This document shows, piece after piece, positions 1-8,301 of a DNA stretch of 64,000 nt. Position 1 is the stretch's first letter. Each line of letters opens with the position of its first letter. The notes under the pieces are model-generated. The model was given only the letters and a program-made list of their open reading frames with translations, was not told the origin of the DNA and did no database searches. A program made the position numbers and the translations under genes. Location of the stretch: the NCBI RefSeq assembly GCF_015672735.1, contig NZ_JADABY010000083.1, forward strand, positions 1-64,000. Reading direction: 5' to 3'. This DNA comes from Citrobacter sp. Res13-Sevr-PEB04-36 (GTDB lineage Bacteria > Pseudomonadota > Gammaproteobacteria > Enterobacterales > Enterobacteriaceae).

Positions 1-362
1 TTTTCATAATGAAAAAGTCGATGGCCATGAAAGCGGGGTTCACGAACAATGAGTTCGTATCCAAGGTTTTCAAGTGCTAATAAATATATTCCTTCATCCG
101 CAGCATCGGCAACCGTCACGTCAATATCAATAACGGGTTTAGCGGCCAGACCAGGTACTGCCGTGGAACCCACATGATCAATTTTTAGTAGATTCGAACC
201 TAATTTATTCTTAATTTTAGATTCCAATGCTGAATATATTTCCGGCCACGAGGGATCATAAACAACGACCGTAATATTCTCAATCGGCGGTACACCATTA
301 ACAAAGTAGCTGTCCTGAAGGTCGATGACATAATGCTCCATCATCTCTTTTTTGCTAATCAT
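1..362 (-). CDS. GrpB-family protein (partial, 3' end outside window)
   Basis: Reading the reverse strand from an ATG at 362 gives about 120 codons that run off the left edge with no stop. The translation begins MISKKEMMEHYVIDLQ. It contains a VYDPSWPEIY block and, further on, DHVGSTAVPGLAAKPVIDID, which is the signature of the GrpB/UPF0157 family in the nucleotidyltransferase-like fold. The H-x-GST and D-x-D residues are the expected nucleotide and metal ligands. The physiological role of the family is poorly known. In E. coli hcr lies beside poxB, so this gene appears to belong to a local insertion. The family call is fairly secure; the function is not known. Confidence 0.75.
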   Translation of the reverse strand, partial: MISKKEMMEHYVIDLQDSYFVNGVPPIENITVVVYDPSWPEIYSALESKIKNKLGSNLLKIDHVGSTAVPGLAAKPVIDIDVTVADAADEGIYLLALENLGYELIVREPRFHGHRLFHYE

Positions 363-727
363 AAACTGATACCCATAGATCATTCAAATTATGAACAATA
401 GTGTACAGGACATGGGGTTGGATGTCTCTCAAGCGACCGCTTTTGGCACAGAACGGACAAACTGACTGAGCTGAAGGTCCGCTGTGAGCGAGGAGCGGAA
501 GCTCACGGTTGTTTTCACATCAGATGAAGGCATTACTTAAATCACGGTGTGTTAATCAACTAGGCGCGGCTCAGTATGGGCATGTATACAAATTGAGAGG
601 CGAAAGGTTCATTTCTATAGCCCGCTCCTCGTCGCACTGGTACTATGAATAGGTATCTACGTCAGCTATCTTAACAAGAAGAAATTATTTAGAAATATTT
701 AAACATCTTTGAAGCAATGAGTTTTTT
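363..727. other. Intergenic stretch, no gene recognised
   Basis: About 365 bases between the divergent GrpB-family gene and the lipoprotein gene. I see no convincing reading frame, tRNA or known repeat. The last 60 bases before 728 are AT-rich and probably hold the promoter of the lipoprotein gene. The middle part (about 430-640) is richer in GC and resembles decayed coding or mobile DNA, but I cannot assign it. Confidence 0.4.
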
Positions 728-1330
728 ATGATAAAATTTGTTTATATCTCCATGTTATTAACCAGTGTGGTTCTTTCAGGGTGCGCATCTGATGATATTC
801 CTCCTCATATGGATCTTATCTGTGGATCAAATACATTTCATGTGACTAGTGATGAATTTGGCACACCACAATCTGTATTTTTGGACGGGACCAGTTTTCA
901 TTCTAAAGCTACTTTCAACCCATACACAAGTATGTATCAAGGATGGACGTTAGATCATCGATATTTGTTAACATTCCATCATACCCCTGGTTATTTACCT
1001 GAGTACAATGCAAATATTATAGATTCGACTAAATACATTACTGGTGTGCCTAGAGGTGGGGTTATTTTCAATGGTGGGTGCTCACGCGCTGATAGAATTA
1101 CCAGCGATAAAATTAACACAGCAATTGGACGTGGATTAAATACATTATTTACTGCTGGATCGCATGTTCAGCCAAACAATGACGTTTCAGTTTCGTCATA
1201 TATACGTAGTAATGGAACATATGTTGATTCGCATATGAGAAGTGCACCAAATGGTGATACAGAGGACAACTGGAGTCATCAAGGCAACACAAACCCATAC
1301 ACCGGTAAAATTGGATCAAAACTCGATTAA
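728..1330 (+). CDS. Hypothetical lipoprotein
   Basis: A 200-residue protein. Residues 1-19 form a lipoprotein signal peptide with lipobox LSGC, so Cys19 would be the lipidated N-terminus. The next residues are Ala-Ser, not Asp, which favours the outer membrane. The mature part is rich in Asn, Ser, Thr and Tyr and has one other pair of cysteines (about residues 32 and 117) that could form a disulfide. The C-terminal third is low in complexity (Asn, Ser, Gly, His) and probably disordered. I recognise no family. The gene is AT-rich in base and codon use, unlike hcr and the genes that follow, which suggests horizontal acquisition. It stands alone, with no operon partner. The coding call is good because of the intact signal peptide; the function is unknown. 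Confidence 0.7.
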   Translation: MIKFVYISMLLTSVVLSGCASDDIPPHMDLICGSNTFHVTSDEFGTPQSVFLDGTSFHSKATFNPYTSMYQGWTLDHRYLLTFHHTPGYLPEYNANIIDSTKYITGVPRGGVIFNGGCSRADRITSDKINTAIGRGLNTLFTAGSHVQPNNDVSVSSYIRSNGTYVDSHMRSAPNGDTEDNWSHQGNTNPYTGKIGSKLD

Positions 1331-1562
1331 AGAGGTCTTACTGCAAAGTGAATAAACTCGAATTTTCTAGATGGTTCCGAGCCAACCAAGCACTTATATA
1401 AGTTGCAGGTACTCGGACTTCACATGCATTGTGATTACCCGCAACCACAAAAACCTGTAACAGTCATATGTATAATGTCCTCAATAAAGTCCGCTCTTGG
1501 CCCATGGCAGACAATCACCTCAACATACACAACCTGCAAACCAACATCCGCGCCTCACAAGC

Positions 1563-1598
1563 AAAAAAAAGGCCGCCCAGCATAACCAGGCAGCCTTT
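1563..1598 (-). terminator. Rho-independent terminator of hcp-hcr
   Basis: Read on the reverse strand, a GC-rich stem (AGGCTGCCTGG pairing with a CTGGGCGGCCT arm, loop TTATG) is followed by eight T residues. It lies about 20 bases past the hcr stop codon. Confidence 0.85.
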
Positions 1599-1618
1599 TA
1601 ATCTCAGATGCTCAGCAA

Positions 1619-2587
1619 CTATGCCAGCACTAAATCACCCTGCGGGTGGCAGGAGCAGGCCAGTACGTAGCCTTCGGCGATTTCCGCGTCAGTCAGCGTC
1701 ATGGTGCTGGAAACCGTGTAGCTACCATCAACCACTTTGGTTTTGCAGCAGCCGCACACGCCTGCACGGCATGCGGCGACAACCGGCACTTTATTGCTTT
1801 CCAGTGCTTCCAGTAGCGTGCTGCCTACCGGCGCATAAAACTCTTTTGCCGGTTGTAGCTTGGTGAACTTCAGACCGCTGGTGGCGGCTTCCGCTACCGG
1901 TGTGAAGAACTGTTCTTTAAAGAAGCGCGTTACGCCGAGCGCTTTCACTTCTTTTTCGACCAGATCCATGTACGGAGCAGGGCCGCAAGTCATCACGGTA
2001 CGTGAAGTTAAGTCCGGTACGCTTTTCAGCAGGTCGGTGGTGAGTCGGCCAGGAACAAAGCCATGGGTGGCATTGTTTTCAGCGACCAGCGTCACCGGAT
2101 ACTCGCGCCATTCGTCGGCAAAAATGACATCTTCCGGCGAACGAACGTTAAAGATAACCTGCACATCGGCCTGCGGACGGTACTTCGCCAACCAGCGACG
2201 CATCGACATGATAGGCGTCACGCCACAGCCGGCTGCCAGCATCAGGAACTTGTCTTCTGCTTTATCTTCACAGGTAAACTCACCCATGGCATCAGACAGC
2301 CAGATATAGTCGCCGCGCTTCACGTCGCGGGTGAGCCACTGTGAACCCGCACCGTCGTCAATGCGGCGGATGGTCAGCGTGATGTACTCGCTAACGCCCG
2401 GCGTTGAAGAAAGGGTGTAGGCACGCAGCGTATCCGCTGAGTTACGTACGCTGACCAGTGCATACTGCCCGGCACGATAAGGATAATAATCGTGGCACAG
2501 CAACGAAATCGTCCATACATCCGGCGTTTCCTGATGGATGTGATGAACCTGCATCCGCCACGGGCACTGATGGGTTGGCATTGTCAT
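1619..2587 (-). CDS. hcr: NADH oxidoreductase Hcr
   Basis: NADH-dependent reductase that passes electrons to the hybrid-cluster protein Hcp during nitrosative stress in the cytoplasm. It has 322 residues, the E. coli length. The N-terminal two thirds is a ferredoxin-NADP+ reductase-type FAD/NADH module: RAYTLSS around residue 55 binds FAD and AAGCGVTP around 118 binds the pyridine nucleotide. The C-terminal domain is a plant-type [2Fe-2S] ferredoxin with Cys273, Cys278, Cys281 and Cys311. An AAGGAG ribosome binding site stands seven bases before the chosen ATG. The gene follows hcp after 11 bases, so the two are one transcript ending at the 1563-1598 terminator. Identity is near certain. Confidence 0.97.
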   Translation of the reverse strand: MTMPTHQCPWRMQVHHIHQETPDVWTISLLCHDYYPYRAGQYALVSVRNSADTLRAYTLSSTPGVSEYITLTIRRIDDGAGSQWLTRDVKRGDYIWLSDAMGEFTCEDKAEDKFLMLAAGCGVTPIMSMRRWLAKYRPQADVQVIFNVRSPEDVIFADEWREYPVTLVAENNATHGFVPGRLTTDLLKSVPDLTSRTVMTCGPAPYMDLVEKEVKALGVTRFFKEQFFTPVAEAATSGLKFTKLQPAKEFYAPVGSTLLEALESNKVPVVAACRAGVCGCCKTKVVDGSYTVSSTMTLTDAEIAEGYVLACSCHPQGDLVLA

Positions 2588-2598
2588 GACTTAACTCC

Positions 2599-4251
2599 TT
2601 ACGCGCTCAGCAGCTGCTTCATGTCTTCTTCAACGGTGGTCACGGAACGCAGACCGAATTTCTCGTTGAGCACAGCCAGCAGGTCCGGCGTGAAGAAGCC
2701 TGGCGCAGTCGGGCCAGTGACGATGTTTTTCACGCCCAGAGACAGCAGGGTCAGCAGAATAACAATCGCTTTCTGTTCGAACCAGGAGAGCACCAGAGAC
2801 AGCGGCAGGTCGTTCACGCCACAGCCCAGTTTCTCAGCCAGAGTCACCGCCAGGATGATGGCAGAGTAAGCATCGTTACACTGACCGGCATCAACCAGAC
2901 GCGGCAGACCTTCGATATCGCCGAAATCCAGTTTGTTGAAACGGTATTTACCGCAGGCCAGGGTCAGGATCAGGCAGTCATCCGGCACGCTGGTGGCGAA
3001 ATCGGTGAAGTAGTTACGTTCGCCGCGTGCGCCATCGCAACCGCCGACCAGGAAGATGTGGCGCAGTTTTTCGCGGCTCACCAGGTCGATCAGCGTATCA
3101 GCAGCGCCCAGCAGCGTCTGACGACCGAAACCTACGGTGATCAGGTGCGGGATTTCGCTGTACGGGAAGCCCGCCATTTGCTGTGCCTGCGCGATAACCG
3201 GACCAAAGTTGTCGCCTTCGAGGTGGCTCACACCCGGCCAACCGACGATGCTACGGGTCCAGATGCGGTCGTCGTAAGCGCCAACGGTTGGATCGATGAT
3301 GCAGTTAGAGGTCATCACGATTGGGCCTGGGAAGCGGGCGAACTCAACCTGCTGGTTCTGCCAGCCGCTGCCGTAGTTACCGATCAGGTGTTTGAATTTA
3401 CGCAGTTCCGGGTAGCCGTGTGCTGGCAGCATTTCACCGTGGGTGTAGACGTTAACGCCGGTACCTTCGGTCTGCTCCAGCAGGTTGTACAGATCTTTCA
3501 GGTCGTGACCTGAAATCAGGATGCATTTACCTTCGGTCGCTTTGACGTTGACCTGAGTTGGGGTTGGGTGACCGTATTTGGTGGTTTCGCCAGCATCCAG
3601 AATGCTCATCACTTTGAAGTTCATCTGGCCGATTTCCATAGAGCACTCCAGCAGAGCGTTCATATCGGAAGGCCAGGTACCCAGCCACGCCATAATTTTG
3701 TGGTACTGCGCGTAGATATCGTTGTCGTACTGACCCAGAACGTGCGCGTGCTCCATGTAAGCAGCCGCACCTTTCAGGCCGTACAGGCACAGCAGACGCA
3801 GGCCAAGAATGTTCTCGCCGATAGTTGCTTTATCTTTGTTCGGGGTAAATTCAGCCGCCTGGCGCTGCAGGTCGCCCAAATCGTCGCTCACCAGTTGCAG
3901 GTCAGCCATTGGGTTTTCAACCGTTGCGTTGGCATCAATGTTCAGGCACTGCGCTTTCAGGGCGTCACGCATGGCGATGGCTTCACGGGCATAGCCGACG
4001 ATACGTGGGGAGTCGAAGTTAACGTTGGTCAGGGTAGAGAAGAATGCGCGCGGGGCAAAGTTATCCACTTCATGATCGATGATACCGTATTCACGCGCTT
4101 TAACTGCCCATGCAGACAGACCTTGTAGGGAAGCAATCAGCAGATCCTGCAGATCGGAGGTTTCTGCTGTTTTACCGCACATACCTTGCGCGTAAGAGCA
4201 GCCGTTCCCTGCCGGAGTACGGATGGTTTGTTCACATTGCACACAAAACAT
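2599..4251 (-). CDS. hcp: Hybrid-cluster protein Hcp (NO reductase / hydroxylamine reductase)
   Basis: Hcp carries a [4Fe-4S] and a hybrid Fe-S-O cluster. It acts as a high-affinity NO reductase under anaerobic conditions, with hydroxylamine reductase activity in vitro. The N-terminal cysteine motif C-x2-C-x11-C-x6-C (Cys3, Cys6, Cys18 and Cys25 counted from the ATG at 4251) marks the enterobacterial class. Later motifs, including the [15 protein letters not shown] block and the [10 protein letters not shown] block, supply hybrid-cluster ligands. A GTG two codons upstream (4257) is in frame, but the ATG has AAAGG at good spacing and gives the 550 residues expected from E. coli. It is first in the hcp-hcr operon. 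Candidate NsrR and FNR sites lie just upstream. Confidence 0.97.
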   Translation of the reverse strand: MFCVQCEQTIRTPAGNGCSYAQGMCGKTAETSDLQDLLIASLQGLSAWAVKAREYGIIDHEVDNFAPRAFFSTLTNVNFDSPRIVGYAREAIAMRDALKAQCLNIDANATVENPMADLQLVSDDLGDLQRQAAEFTPNKDKATIGENILGLRLLCLYGLKGAAAYMEHAHVLGQYDNDIYAQYHKIMAWLGTWPSDMNALLECSMEIGQMNFKVMSILDAGETTKYGHPTPTQVNVKATEGKCILISGHDLKDLYNLLEQTEGTGVNVYTHGEMLPAHGYPELRKFKHLIGNYGSGWQNQQVEFARFPGPIVMTSNCIIDPTVGAYDDRIWTRSIVGWPGVSHLEGDNFGPVIAQAQQMAGFPYSEIPHLITVGFGRQTLLGAADTLIDLVSREKLRHIFLVGGCDGARGERNYFTDFATSVPDDCLILTLACGKYRFNKLDFGDIEGLPRLVDAGQCNDAYSAIILAVTLAEKLGCGVNDLPLSLVLSWFEQKAIVILLTLLSLGVKNIVTGPTAPGFFTPDLLAVLNEKFGLRSVTTVEEDMKQLLSA

Positions 4252-4265
4252 GGTCACACCTTTTA

Positions 4266-4288
4266 AAGTTATATTTAATATACATGTT
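4266..4288 (-). promoter_or_regulatory. Candidate NsrR operator of hcp
   Basis: A 23-base imperfect palindrome, two AAGNTGNATTT-like 11-base arms around a single central base, lies 15 bases before the hcp start. NsrR is known to repress hcp in E. coli and its site has this 11-1-11 form. The match was judged by eye. Confidence 0.55.
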
Positions 4289-4347
4289 TAAGATTATGCC
4301 TGCGCGCGAAGGGATTAAAGGGATTTCTGCTACAACTTGCAGGGAGA

Positions 4348-4361
4348 TTGATTTAGCGCAA
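4348..4361 (-). promoter_or_regulatory. Candidate FNR site upstream of hcp
   Basis: TTGAT-N4-CGCAA matches 8 of the 10 fixed positions of the FNR consensus (TTGAT-N4-ATCAA) and lies about 100 bases before hcp, which FNR activates in E. coli. One half-site is weak. Confidence 0.4.
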
Positions 4362-4364
4362 TTT

Positions 4365-4386
4365 TGGCGGTAGATGACTACCGCCA
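4365..4386. repeat. Perfect 9-base inverted repeat between hcp and lysO
   Basis: TGGCGGTAG and its exact complement CTACCGCCA are separated by ATGA. The hairpin sits 21 bases after the lysO stop. No T run follows on either strand, so it is not a classical terminator; it may protect the lysO mRNA 3' end or slow read-through into hcp. Confidence 0.6.
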
Positions 4387-4406
4387 GAGGGGTATTTGTT
4401 GGTTTA

Positions 4407-5306
4407 TCAGGCGGAGAAAAAGGCCATTAACAACGGTACTAACAGACTCAGAATAAAGCCGTGAACGATGGCTGCAGGCACCATTTCCAGACCGCCGCTG
4501 CGTTGTAATACGGGGAGGGTGAAATCCATTGAGGTGGCGCCACATAGCCCTAATGCAGTGGACCGGCTGCGACCCACTAAGCCCGGAATCAACATAATGG
4601 CAATCAGTTCGCGTGCCAGATCGTTAAAGAAGGCGGCGCTGCCAATGACGGGGCCGAAGGACTCGGTCAGCAGAATGCCGGACAGGGAATACCAGCCAAA
4701 ACCTGAGGCCATCGCCAGGGCGGTTTTTAGCGGTAGTCCGAGGATTAATGCATTGATTACGCCTGCCAGCATTGAACTTGCTACCACGACAACGGCAACA
4801 ATCATTCCCCGGCGGTTCAGCACAATCTGTTTTAATGTCATACCGCTGTTGCGCAGTTGAATACCCACCAGGAACAATAAAAAGATCAGCGTATATTCAC
4901 TGGCTTCGGTGGCGTGCTGTAAGAATGAGAACCCAGTGAGTCCCAGCAGAAACCCCAGTACGACAACGCCGCAAAGTTGTAGCGACTCCAGCGCCATGGC
5001 AATGCGTGATGGCAGCTTTTCCTGCCGATGGTTGTGCCGCCAGGGGAGTGAACGCTCGAGCCACAACAGCGCGGCAATATTACATAGCAGAATAACTGTC
5101 ACGCTGACGGCAGAATAATGCAGTATCGATAACAGATTGCTGGCGAGGTTATCCAGAAACGCCAGGCTGATACCCATAAAAAAGAGAATAAGGTAAACGA
5201 TCCAGCTCAACAGGCGATTGATGAGTTTTAAGGCAGCCCTGTGCCGAAGCGGAATAAGATAGCCCACAATAAGTGGAATCAGAATGATTAACAGCCCTGA
5301 AAACAT
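4407..5306 (-). CDS. lysO: Lysine exporter LysO
   Basis: Inner-membrane exporter of L-lysine, also giving resistance to the toxic analogue thialysine; formerly YbjE (DUF340). It has 299 residues from the ATG at 5306, the E. coli length. The protein is almost all hydrophobic segments (about eight). The conserved half contains SGFGWYSLSGILL and FFNDLARELIA, which carry the acidic residue expected in the transport path, and LCGATSMDFTLPVLQRSGG near the end. Longer upstream starts are in frame but would begin outside the conserved sequence. An AAGGA motif precedes the chosen start. An ERIC element begins 44 bases upstream, so the promoter must lie in or beyond it. In E. coli ArgR and lysine control the gene; I see no clear ArgR box here. 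Confidence 0.95.
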   Translation of the reverse strand: MFSGLLIILIPLIVGYLIPLRHRAALKLINRLLSWIVYLILFFMGISLAFLDNLASNLLSILHYSAVSVTVILLCNIAALLWLERSLPWRHNHRQEKLPSRIAMALESLQLCGVVVLGFLLGLTGFSFLQHATEASEYTLIFLLFLVGIQLRNSGMTLKQIVLNRRGMIVAVVVVASSMLAGVINALILGLPLKTALAMASGFGWYSLSGILLTESFGPVIGSAAFFNDLARELIAIMLIPGLVGRSRSTALGLCGATSMDFTLPVLQRSGGLEMVPAAIVHGFILSLLVPLLMAFFSA

Positions 5307-5349
5307 GAAAACCCGGTCCTTGCAGAGAAGTAAGACGAAATGCGCCACT

Positions 5350-5475
5350 ATAACCTAAATAATTCAAGTTGCAGGAAGGCGGTAAGGGAGTGACCCCCCG
5401 GGAGCGTACTCAAGTATGTGACTGGGGTGAGCGAGCGTAGTCAACACATCTGCAACTTGAAGTATGACGGGTATA
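5350..5475. repeat. ERIC (intergenic repeat unit), full length
   Basis: About 126 bases with the terminal inverted repeat TTCAAGTTGCA / TGCAACTTGAA and the diagnostic central block GTGACTGGGGTGAGCG. It lies between the lysO start and the aqpZ terminator, in what would be the lysO promoter or leader. As RNA it can fold into one long hairpin. Confidence 0.92.
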
Positions 5476-5536
5476 CACACTACTGAAAGCAAAGAGGGGA
5501 GTAAAGTTGCAAATAAAAGGATATAAAGCGGGGAGG

Positions 5537-5565
5537 AAAAGACCTGACTTGATGTCAGGTCTTTT
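5537..5565. terminator. Terminator after aqpZ (bidirectional form)
   Basis: A stem of AAAAGACCTGAC and GTCAGGTCTTTT around a TTGAT loop. On the reverse strand it lies 10 bases after the aqpZ stop codon. Confidence 0.85.
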
Positions 5566-5575
5566 TCGTTATCGA

Positions 5576-6271
5576 TTAATCACGTTTTTCCAGCAGCGTG
5601 CGATAAATAAGGCCACCGAGGATCCCACCGATAATCGGCATAACCCAGAACAGCCACAGTTGCTGTAACGCCCAACCGCCCTGGAAGAGGGCTACCGCGG
5701 TGCTACGCGCCGGGTTTACGGAGGTGTTAGTGACAGGAATACTGATCAGGTGAATCAAAGTTAGTGCCAGACCAATAGCGATCGGCGCAAAACCTGCTGG
5801 CGCATGTTTATCCGTTGCTCCGTGAATCACTAATAAGAAACCTGCAGTCAGCACAATTTCAATAACAATGGCAGAAAGCATGGAATATCCGCCAGGTGAA
5901 TGTTCACCGTAGCCGTTTGATGCAAAACCACTGGCGGTGGCGTCAAAACCGGCTTTACCGCTGGCAATCAAATACAATACCGCTGCCGCAACAATCCCGC
6001 CGATAACCTGCGCAATAACATAGCCAATCACGTCTTTTGCCGGGAAGCGACCGCCCGCCCATAGGCCTAATGTCACGGCCGGGTTAAAATGGCCGCCTGA
6101 AATATGTCCCACGGCGAATGCCATGGTTAATACGGTCAGACCGAATGCCAGCGCGACACCGGCAAAGCCAATTCCTAACTCCGGGAATGCTGCGGCCAGT
6201 ACGGCACTCCCGCACCCACCAAAAACAAGCCAAAACGTACCGAAGAATTCAGCTGCTAATTTCCTGAACAT
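5576..6271 (-). CDS. aqpZ: Aquaporin Z
   Basis: Tetrameric water channel of the inner membrane, member of the MIP family. It has 231 residues from the ATG at 6271, the E. coli length; a longer in-frame start exists, but GAGGTGGTT ATG is a strong ribosome binding site and the protein [12 protein letters not shown] aligns with AqpZ from its first residue. Two NPA boxes are present (Asn63-Pro-Ala and Asn186-Pro-Ala). The water-selective filter residues Phe43, His174, Thr183 and Arg189 are all conserved, so it should be a strict water channel and not a glycerol facilitator. Six membrane helices are expected. It is transcribed alone, ending at the 5537-5565 hairpin. Confidence 0.97.
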   Translation of the reverse strand: MFRKLAAEFFGTFWLVFGGCGSAVLAAAFPELGIGFAGVALAFGLTVLTMAFAVGHISGGHFNPAVTLGLWAGGRFPAKDVIGYVIAQVIGGIVAAAVLYLIASGKAGFDATASGFASNGYGEHSPGGYSMLSAIVIEIVLTAGFLLVIHGATDKHAPAGFAPIAIGLALTLIHLISIPVTNTSVNPARSTAVALFQGGWALQQLWLFWVMPIIGGILGGLIYRTLLEKRD

Positions 6272-6642
6272 AACCACCTCAATTAAAAGTTCCGGGTTCG
6301 TTTTTCTGGCCCGGTATTTCATCGTTAAAAGGGACGATGATTAAAGAGCGTGTATTCTAGAAAAAAATCTCATCCCTTCGCCACTTAAATTAATGAAAAA
6401 ATTTGATTTAAGGCAATATGATGTAAATCCTTTTTGGCGTTCAGGTGGATAAAGCATAGTTCAATTAGCAAAAAGTAAATGGTTGTGCGCTGTAATAATA
6501 TCTGGCGTAAATTTTAAGAAGAATATTCTGATTTTTTTATTGTTCCGACTTACGTCTGTGCGATCCGCTGGTGTTCTGCACGTCAGGTTGACGTTATACT
6601 CCTGATAACTTGAAGGAAAAAGTTAGCATTTCCGGAGGCTAT
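6272..6642. other. Divergent intergenic region aqpZ / ybjD
   Basis: About 370 AT-rich bases that must hold the divergent promoters of aqpZ and ybjD. I see no gene, repeat or clear operator. A good GGAGG ribosome binding site precedes ybjD at about 6633-6637. Confidence 0.5.
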
Positions 6643-8301
6643 ATGATTCTCGAACGCGTTGAGATTGTTGGGTTTCGTGGTATTAATAGGTTGTCGTTGA
6701 TGCTGGAACAGAACAACGTACTGATTGGGGAGAACGCGTGGGGTAAGTCCAGCCTGCTGGATGCGCTAACCCTGCTGTTGTCACCGGAATCGGACTTGTA
6801 TCATTTTGACCGCGAAGACTTTTGGTTCCCTCCGGGCGATATCCAGGGCCGGGAACACCATCTGCATATTATCCTCACCTTTCGTGAATCTCAGCCGGGT
6901 CGTCATCGGGTACGCCGCTATCGTCCGCTGGAAGCTTGCTGGTCGCCGTGTCACGATGACTATCACCGTATTTTCTATCGGCTGGAAGGTGAGTGTGCGG
7001 ATGACGGTAGCGTCCTGACGCTGCGCAGTTTCCTTGATGGCGAAGGGCGTCCGCTCGCGCTCGACAATATTAACGAACTGGCGCGTCATCTCGTTCGTCT
7101 GATGCCGGTGCTGCGACTACGTGATGCGCGCTTTATGCGGCGGATCCGCAACGGCACGGTGCCGAATCTGGCCGAAGTTGAAGTGACTGCCCGTCAGCTG
7201 GATTTTTTGGCGCGTGAACTGGCAACCCGGCCACAAAATCTGACGGACGGGCAAATCCGCCAGGGGCTGTCAGCAATGGTACAACTGCTGGAGCACTACT
7301 TTTCTGAGCAGGGCGCGGGCCAGTCTCGTCATCGCCTGATGCGCCGGCGTTCCAATAACGAGCAGCGTAGCTGGCGCTATCTGGATATTATCAACCGGAT
7401 GATTGATAAGCCCGGTGGACGTACACATCGTGTGATTCTGCTGGGGCTGTTTTCAACGCTGTTACAGGCTAAAGGTACGTTACGGCTTGACAAAGACGCC
7501 CGTCCCTTGCTGTTGGTTGAAGATCCTGAAACGCGTTTGCACCCCATTATGCTGTCGGTCGCCTGGCAGTTGCTGAATCTGTTACCTCTGCAACGCGTGG
7601 CAACCACCAATTCAGGTGAATTGCTATCACTTACCCCCGTTGAGCATGTTGTGCGCCTGGTGCGTGAATCTTCGCGTGTCGCTGCCTGGCGACTAGGACC
7701 GGGAGGCCTGAGTGCGGAGGACGGGCGGCGGATTGCCTTTCATATCCGTTTTAATCGCGCATCGTCGCTGTTTGCCCGCTGTTGGCTGCTGGTGGAAGGC
7801 GAAACGGAAACCTGGGTCATCAACGAACTGGCCCGCCAGTGCGGTCATCATTTTGACGCCGAGGGAATTAAAGTAATTGAATTTGCTCAGTCCGGACTTA
7901 AACCGCTGGTAAAATTCGCCCGCCGGATGGGGATTGAGTGGCATGTGCTGGTTGACGGTGACGAGGCAGGGAAAAAATATGCCGCCACCGTACGCAGTTT
8001 GCTGAGTAACGATCGTGAAGATGAGCGCGACCATCTGACCATGCTGCCCGCGCTGGATATGGAACACTTTATGTATCGTCAGGGCTTCTCAGACGTCTTT
8101 CATCGGGTGGCGCAAATCCCGGAAAACGTGCCGATGAATATGCGTAAAATTATCTCAAAGGCGATTCATCGCTCGTCAAAACCGGACCTGGCAATTGAGG
8201 TGGCGATGGAAGCCGGGCGGCGTGGCGTCGATGCCGTTCCCACCCTGCTGCGAAAAATGTTTTCGCGCGTGCTGTGGCTGGCACGCGGACGCGCTGATTA
8301 G
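6643..8301 (+). CDS. ybjD: OLD-family ATP-dependent nuclease-like protein YbjD
   Basis: A 552-residue protein, the length of E. coli YbjD. The N-terminus is an ABC/SMC-type ATPase: FRGINRL at residues 11-17, Walker A GENAWGKSS at 29-37, and Walker B LLLVEDPETRLHP in the middle. The C-terminal part is a Toprim nuclease domain: the catalytic Glu is in LVEGETE (Glu385) and the acidic pair in VDGDE (Asp438, Asp440). This ATPase-Toprim order is that of the OLD (overcoming lysogenization defect) nucleases. The closest characterised relatives are phage P2 Old and the GajA subunit of Gabija defence, but YbjD is a conserved chromosomal gene with no proven role. No partner helicase such as GajB is present; the next gene is convergent ybjX. 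The start follows a strong GGAGG. Confidence 0.92.
   Translation: MILERVEIVGFRGINRLSLMLEQNNVLIGENAWGKSSLLDALTLLLSPESDLYHFDREDFWFPPGDIQGREHHLHIILTFRESQPGRHRVRRYRPLEACWSPCHDDYHRIFYRLEGECADDGSVLTLRSFLDGEGRPLALDNINELARHLVRLMPVLRLRDARFMRRIRNGTVPNLAEVEVTARQLDFLARELATRPQNLTDGQIRQGLSAMVQLLEHYFSEQGAGQSRHRLMRRRSNNEQRSWRYLDIINRMIDKPGGRTHRVILLGLFSTLLQAKGTLRLDKDARPLLLVEDPETRLHPIMLSVAWQLLNLLPLQRVATTNSGELLSLTPVEHVVRLVRESSRVAAWRLGPGGLSAEDGRRIAFHIRFNRASSLFARCWLLVEGETETWVINELARQCGHHFDAEGIKVIEFAQSGLKPLVKFARRMGIEWHVLVDGDEAGKKYAATVRSLLSNDREDERDHLTMLPALDMEHFMYRQGFSDVFHRVAQIPENVPMNMRKIISKAIHRSSKPDLAIEVAMEAGRRGVDAVPTLLRKMFSRVLWLARGRAD

Noticed and set aside
1403-1866. Two short open frames on the + strand between the lipoprotein and hcr
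   Set aside because: They run through the hcp-hcr terminator and into hcr antisense, and have no ribosome binding site or signature.
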